8,080 nt of DNA from Candidatus Epulonipiscium sp. (GTDB taxonomy: Bacteria; Bacillota_A; Clostridia; Lachnospirales; Cellulosilyticaceae): NCBI GenBank assembly GCA_012841565.1, contig DUUM01000047.1, positions 1 through 8,080 on the forward strand, read 5' to 3'. The notes beneath the pieces were generated by a model. That model searched no databases, was not told where the DNA came from, and worked only from the letters and a program-made list of their open reading frames with translations. This document shows, one piece after another, positions 5,430-8,080 of the stretch. Each line of letters opens with the position of its first letter. The stretch's first letter is position 1. A program made the position numbers and the translations under genes.

Positions 5430-6617
5430 ATGTTCCTTCAAAGCATCTTAGTTTACTCCACACTAATAATAACAATGATTCTTTTTGGCTATTCAGCATC
5501 AAGAAAAGGTAGTTATTATACAACGGATGATGGTTTAATCAAATACCGAAGTTTTTGGCGCTTTGATACCATTGCTCCGCTTTTATTATTTGCCATTGTT
5601 TTGGGCATGAGATATGATGTGGGTGTAGATCATCTGACATATCTTGAAAGATATTTATGGCGCATATATGTAGGTAAAAACGAACCCCTTTTCTTTTTAT
5701 TCTCGGATATAGGTTGGTTTCTCAATTTACATTATACAGTCTATTTTGGTATATTGGCTTTCATACAAGCTTTCTTTTTCTTTTATGCTTTTAAAGATCA
5801 AAGATACATTTATCCATTATTAATTTTCTTTGTTTTCACAACTGGATCAATTTCTTTTTGGATGAATGTTATACGTCAAGCCTTGGCAATGTGTGTATGG
5901 ATATTCTCATTGCGTTATATAGTAGAGAAAAAGTGGAAACCATATATTATATGGGGTATTATAGCTGTATTACTTCATAAGAGTGCAATTATACTGTTTG
6001 TTTTTTATCCAATACTCCGCAATGGAAAAAATTATTTCAAAAGTATCCGTTTTCAAATAATTCTTTTTGTTTCAGCTTTCATTATCAAAGAAGTGTTCTT
6101 TGATATTATTATGCGTTTTGAATCGGTCATCAATTTTTATATATCTATCTTGGGTGGAGAGTCATATCAAAGTTATGGTATGGAAGGGTTGATGGAAAGT
6201 TTTAGTGATAAAGAAGGTACTGGATTAGCATATCTTTTCAAAATTGGAGTAAACTTAATTGCAATCCTGTATAGTACAAAACTCAAGCAATATTATAACA
6301 GTAAATGGTTTAATATAATTTATTTCTTCTTTTTTATTGGATTGATCACATCGTATATGTTCCCTTTTGGAGCAATAGCGTTTACTCGCCCATTTAGCTA
6401 TTTTTATATATTCCAACCAATACTATATGCACACCTTGGATATTATCTCTATAATAAGAGAGCAGATGGTAGAAAATTGATTATTTTATTATTATTGATT
6501 ATTGGGTTTAGTGGTGTTTTCTTTTTGTCTCAATATACTGCAACTGAAGATTCTCATTCGTTGTATCAGTTTTATTTTCAACAGGAGAATATAATGGGAT
6601 ATCCTATGGGTTACTAA
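5430..6617 (+). CDS. wzy: EpsG-family membrane protein, probable Wzy polymerase
   Basis: This 395-residue polytopic membrane protein is predicted to polymerise repeat units in the Wzx/Wzy pathway. EpsG-family features are RYDVGVDHLTYLE (61-73) after the second hydrophobic segment, NVIRQALAMCVWIFSLRYI (146-164) and LLHKSAII (181-188); these hold the conserved Arg, Asp and His residues typical of the family. Hydrophobic segments alternate with short basic loops to the end, with a large loop around residues 235-265. It starts 4 nt after the glycosyltransferase stop, so the two are almost certainly co-transcribed. It is the only polymerase candidate in the window. The tail QENIMGYPMGY is polar. 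Polymerase function is inferred from family and context. Confidence 0.85.
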   Translation: MFLQSILVYSTLIITMILFGYSASRKGSYYTTDDGLIKYRSFWRFDTIAPLLLFAIVLGMRYDVGVDHLTYLERYLWRIYVGKNEPLFFLFSDIGWFLNLHYTVYFGILAFIQAFFFFYAFKDQRYIYPLLIFFVFTTGSISFWMNVIRQALAMCVWIFSLRYIVEKKWKPYIIWGIIAVLLHKSAIILFVFYPILRNGKNYFKSIRFQIILFVSAFIIKEVFFDIIMRFESVINFYISILGGESYQSYGMEGLMESFSDKEGTGLAYLFKIGVNLIAILYSTKLKQYYNSKWFNIIYFFFFIGLITSYMFPFGAIAFTRPFSYFYIFQPILYAHLGYYLYNKRADGRKLIILLLLIIGFSGVFFLSQYTATEDSHSLYQFYFQQENIMGYPMGY

Positions 6618-7083
6618 TATAGATGTAGGAATTATAAAGTAGCATTGATTGTGCAATTTATTTATGGAGTTTTATAAAATGGGATATATACCAAATATTT
6701 TCCAACCATTTTTTTTAAAGCAATTAAATAGACTCCGTGTAAGATGGTACTTAATGAGTATGAATGTCTTTGGAACGAGTTAAACCTATGAATGGAGTTT
6801 ATTGATTTTGAGTTAAACGTATTAGTTTGTTATAGAGTCATGTTTTAGAGAGATATCCTTCCTAAAGGACTATGTGTAAATATGATATTTGTCGTACATA
6901 TCTAACCATTTCTGAGTGGTTTAGTGCTAAATTGTAAAATTCGTATCATCTTAATACATTTCATATTTGTACTATTTGTTAAGGTGCTAAGTGCAATGAT
7001 ATTTTTATACTCTTAAGAACTAAGATTGTAAAAAATGATAATGATTCTTATATTAAAAACAGTGTATTATAATAATTAAAATA
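6618..7083. other. 466-nt intergenic stretch without a convincing gene
   Basis: This gap breaks an otherwise tight gene order. All forward frames are interrupted often; the longest piece noted is listed separately. A weak stem (AACCA 6904-6908 with TGGTT 6917-6921) and a TAAGAA/TTCTTA pair (7014-7019, 7045-7050) are no more than AT-rich DNA would give. A 9-bp word GAGTTAAAC occurs at 6777-6785 and 6810-6818. Near matches to the -7 element (for example CATATTTG at 6962-6969) lack a well-spaced -33 site. It may be the decayed site of a lost gene or a junction between two modules, and could hold a promoter for the next gene. No clear terminator is seen. Confidence 0.5.
6664..6783 (+). pseudogene. 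Possible decayed N-terminal fragment (unrecognised)
   Basis: An ATG-initiated 39-codon frame begins MEFYKMGYIPNIFQPFFL and ends LNRLRVRWYLMSMNVFGTS before TAA 6781-6783. The mix of hydrophobic and basic residues looks more protein-like than the rest of the gap. A basic/aromatic stretch of this sort occurs at the start of some hexapeptide-repeat acetyltransferases of capsule loci, but no hexapeptide repeats follow in any frame, so I cannot assign a family. It starts 46 nt after the polymerase stop. It may be the stump of a lost gene, a small hypothetical protein, or chance. Confidence 0.25.
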
Positions 7084-8080
7084 ATGAGTAAAACTATTTT
7101 TTTTATCGACCCTATGTCATATAACAATCTTGAGTTATACGACACTTCACTTCTTGAAAATCATAACTCAAATTATGAAGTTCACTTCTTTTGTAATTCT
7201 AAATTTAGTAAGAACAAAGTTGAGGGATTGAAGATATTTAAAGTTTTTAATTATAGCAATAAGCATAAAATATTGCAGCCGTTTTCATATGTATATTCTT
7301 TAATCAAGATTTTTCTTTATTTGTTAAAAACAAAACCTGCAATATTGCACATCCAATGGGTGAAAATACCATTATTGGATTTTTATTATTATAATTGCAT
7401 CAAATTTTTATTCCCGAAAATAAAGATTATTTATACTGTGCACAATATACTTCCACATTCTCCAATTAAAAGTGATAAGAAAAGTTACACGAAGCTTTAT
7501 AATCTATTTGACTCATTAATAGTACATACGGAAAATTCTCTTGTTGAATTAAATAATATGCTTGGTGATTATTCAAATACACCCATAAATGTGATACCCC
7601 ATGGACTTTTAGAATACCCTATTGATGAATCAGAAGTAGATGCTAAAATTGATTTTTTGAACTTGAATGATCTTTTTAAAGAGAAAATAGTTTTTTCTAG
7701 TTTAGGTATACAAAATTATTATAAGGGAATTGATTTATTAATTGACGTTTGGTTAGATAATTCAAAAATTAGGAATAATAACAATATCATTCTTTTAATG
7801 GGGGGTAAAGGTAAATTGCCAAGGATTGATGAATTGAAAGGAACTGCTAATGTTTTTATCGATAATAACTATTTAGAAGATGACGTTTTTCTAAGTTACT
7901 TAAAGATTTCGGATGTTGTTTTATTACCTTACAGAAAAATATCACAAAGTGGCTTACTTTTGACAGCACTCAACTATGAAAAACCAATAATTGCCTCTTC
8001 AATTGGCGGTCTAAAAGATCCTTTTAAACATGGGGATATTGGCTGGTTGATAGACCCTAACAATATTGAAGAGCTGAGGG
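7084..8080 (+). CDS. Family 4 glycosyltransferase (partial, 3' end cut by window)
   Basis: The first 332 codons of a GT-B fold retaining glycosyltransferase are present; the frame is open to the window edge. The N-terminal domain carries TVHNILPHSP (118-127), typical of Bacteroidota GT4 enzymes, and IPHG (171-174). The C-terminal donor-binding domain begins SSLGIQNYYKGIDLLID (205-221), has MGGKGKL (239-245), and SQSGLLLTALNYEKPIIAS (287-305) followed by GGL, the region that usually contacts the nucleotide-sugar. GDIGWLIDPNNIEELR at the edge is the usual run-in to the last helices, so only a few dozen residues are probably missing. The ATG at 7084 opens the first Rossmann strand (KTIFFID). It follows a 466-nt gap, so it may have its own promoter or belong to a separate module. 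Donor sugar is unknown. Confidence 0.9.
   Translation, partial: MSKTIFFIDPMSYNNLELYDTSLLENHNSNYEVHFFCNSKFSKNKVEGLKIFKVFNYSNKHKILQPFSYVYSLIKIFLYLLKTKPAILHIQWVKIPLLDFYYYNCIKFLFPKIKIIYTVHNILPHSPIKSDKKSYTKLYNLFDSLIVHTENSLVELNNMLGDYSNTPINVIPHGLLEYPIDESEVDAKIDFLNLNDLFKEKIVFSSLGIQNYYKGIDLLIDVWLDNSKIRNNNNIILLMGGKGKLPRIDELKGTANVFIDNNYLEDDVFLSYLKISDVVLLPYRKISQSGLLLTALNYEKPIIASSIGGLKDPFKHGDIGWLIDPNNIEELR

Noticed and set aside
6777..6818. GAGTTAAAC repeated at 6777-6785 and 6810-6818 as a target-site duplication or binding site
   Set aside because: Nine bases in AT-rich DNA with no element between them; there is no terminal inverted repeat or transposase trace.

Overview
The window looks like part of a surface-polysaccharide (capsule or O-antigen) biosynthesis locus from a Bacteroidales-type bacterium (Bacteroides, Parabacteroides or Prevotella relatives). 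Three things suggest this. The DNA is AT-rich. The best promoter-like site, TACTTTTG, fits the Bacteroidota -7 consensus TAnnTTTG. The proteins resemble those of Bacteroides capsule loci. All recognisable genes lie on the + strand.

Layout. Positions 1-58 may hold the last 18 codons of an upstream gene. Positions 59-404 are a non-coding leader with a candidate promoter at 157-164, followed by an unusual transcribed region. That region holds a 39-nt imperfect inverted repeat (182-220 with 283-321), a nested 10-bp hairpin (224-255), several A7 runs and direct repeats. The genes then run close together: a UDP-sugar dehydrogenase of the WbpO/TviB type (405-1703), a Wzx-type flippase with a TTG start (1719-3257), a truncated ferredoxin/F420-dehydrogenase-beta remnant (3254-3376), an ExoV-like polysaccharide pyruvyl transferase (3388-4296), a C-terminal remnant that looks like a second, different pyruvyl transferase (4257-4403), a family 2 glycosyltransferase (4412-5425) and an EpsG/Wzy-type polymerase (5430-6617). 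A 466-nt stretch with no convincing gene follows. The last gene is a family 4 glycosyltransferase (7084 to the edge), which is cut by the window end.

How the genes work together (inference from families). The dehydrogenase would make an acidic UDP-sugar (a HexNAcA type). The family 2 and family 4 glycosyltransferases would build the lipid-linked repeat unit in the cytoplasm. The pyruvyl transferase would add a ketal-linked pyruvate. The flippase would move the unit across the inner membrane and the EpsG-type protein would polymerise it. The expected product is a negatively charged Wzx/Wzy-dependent polysaccharide. The initiating phosphoglycosyltransferase, any epimerase and the export genes are not in the window.

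The most informative oddities are the two gene remnants either side of the pyruvyl transferase, which look like the scar of a gene replacement, and the highly structured, nearly T-free leader. I see no tRNA, rRNA, CRISPR array or insertion sequence, and no wholly new system: this is a variable polysaccharide locus with clear traces of recombination.
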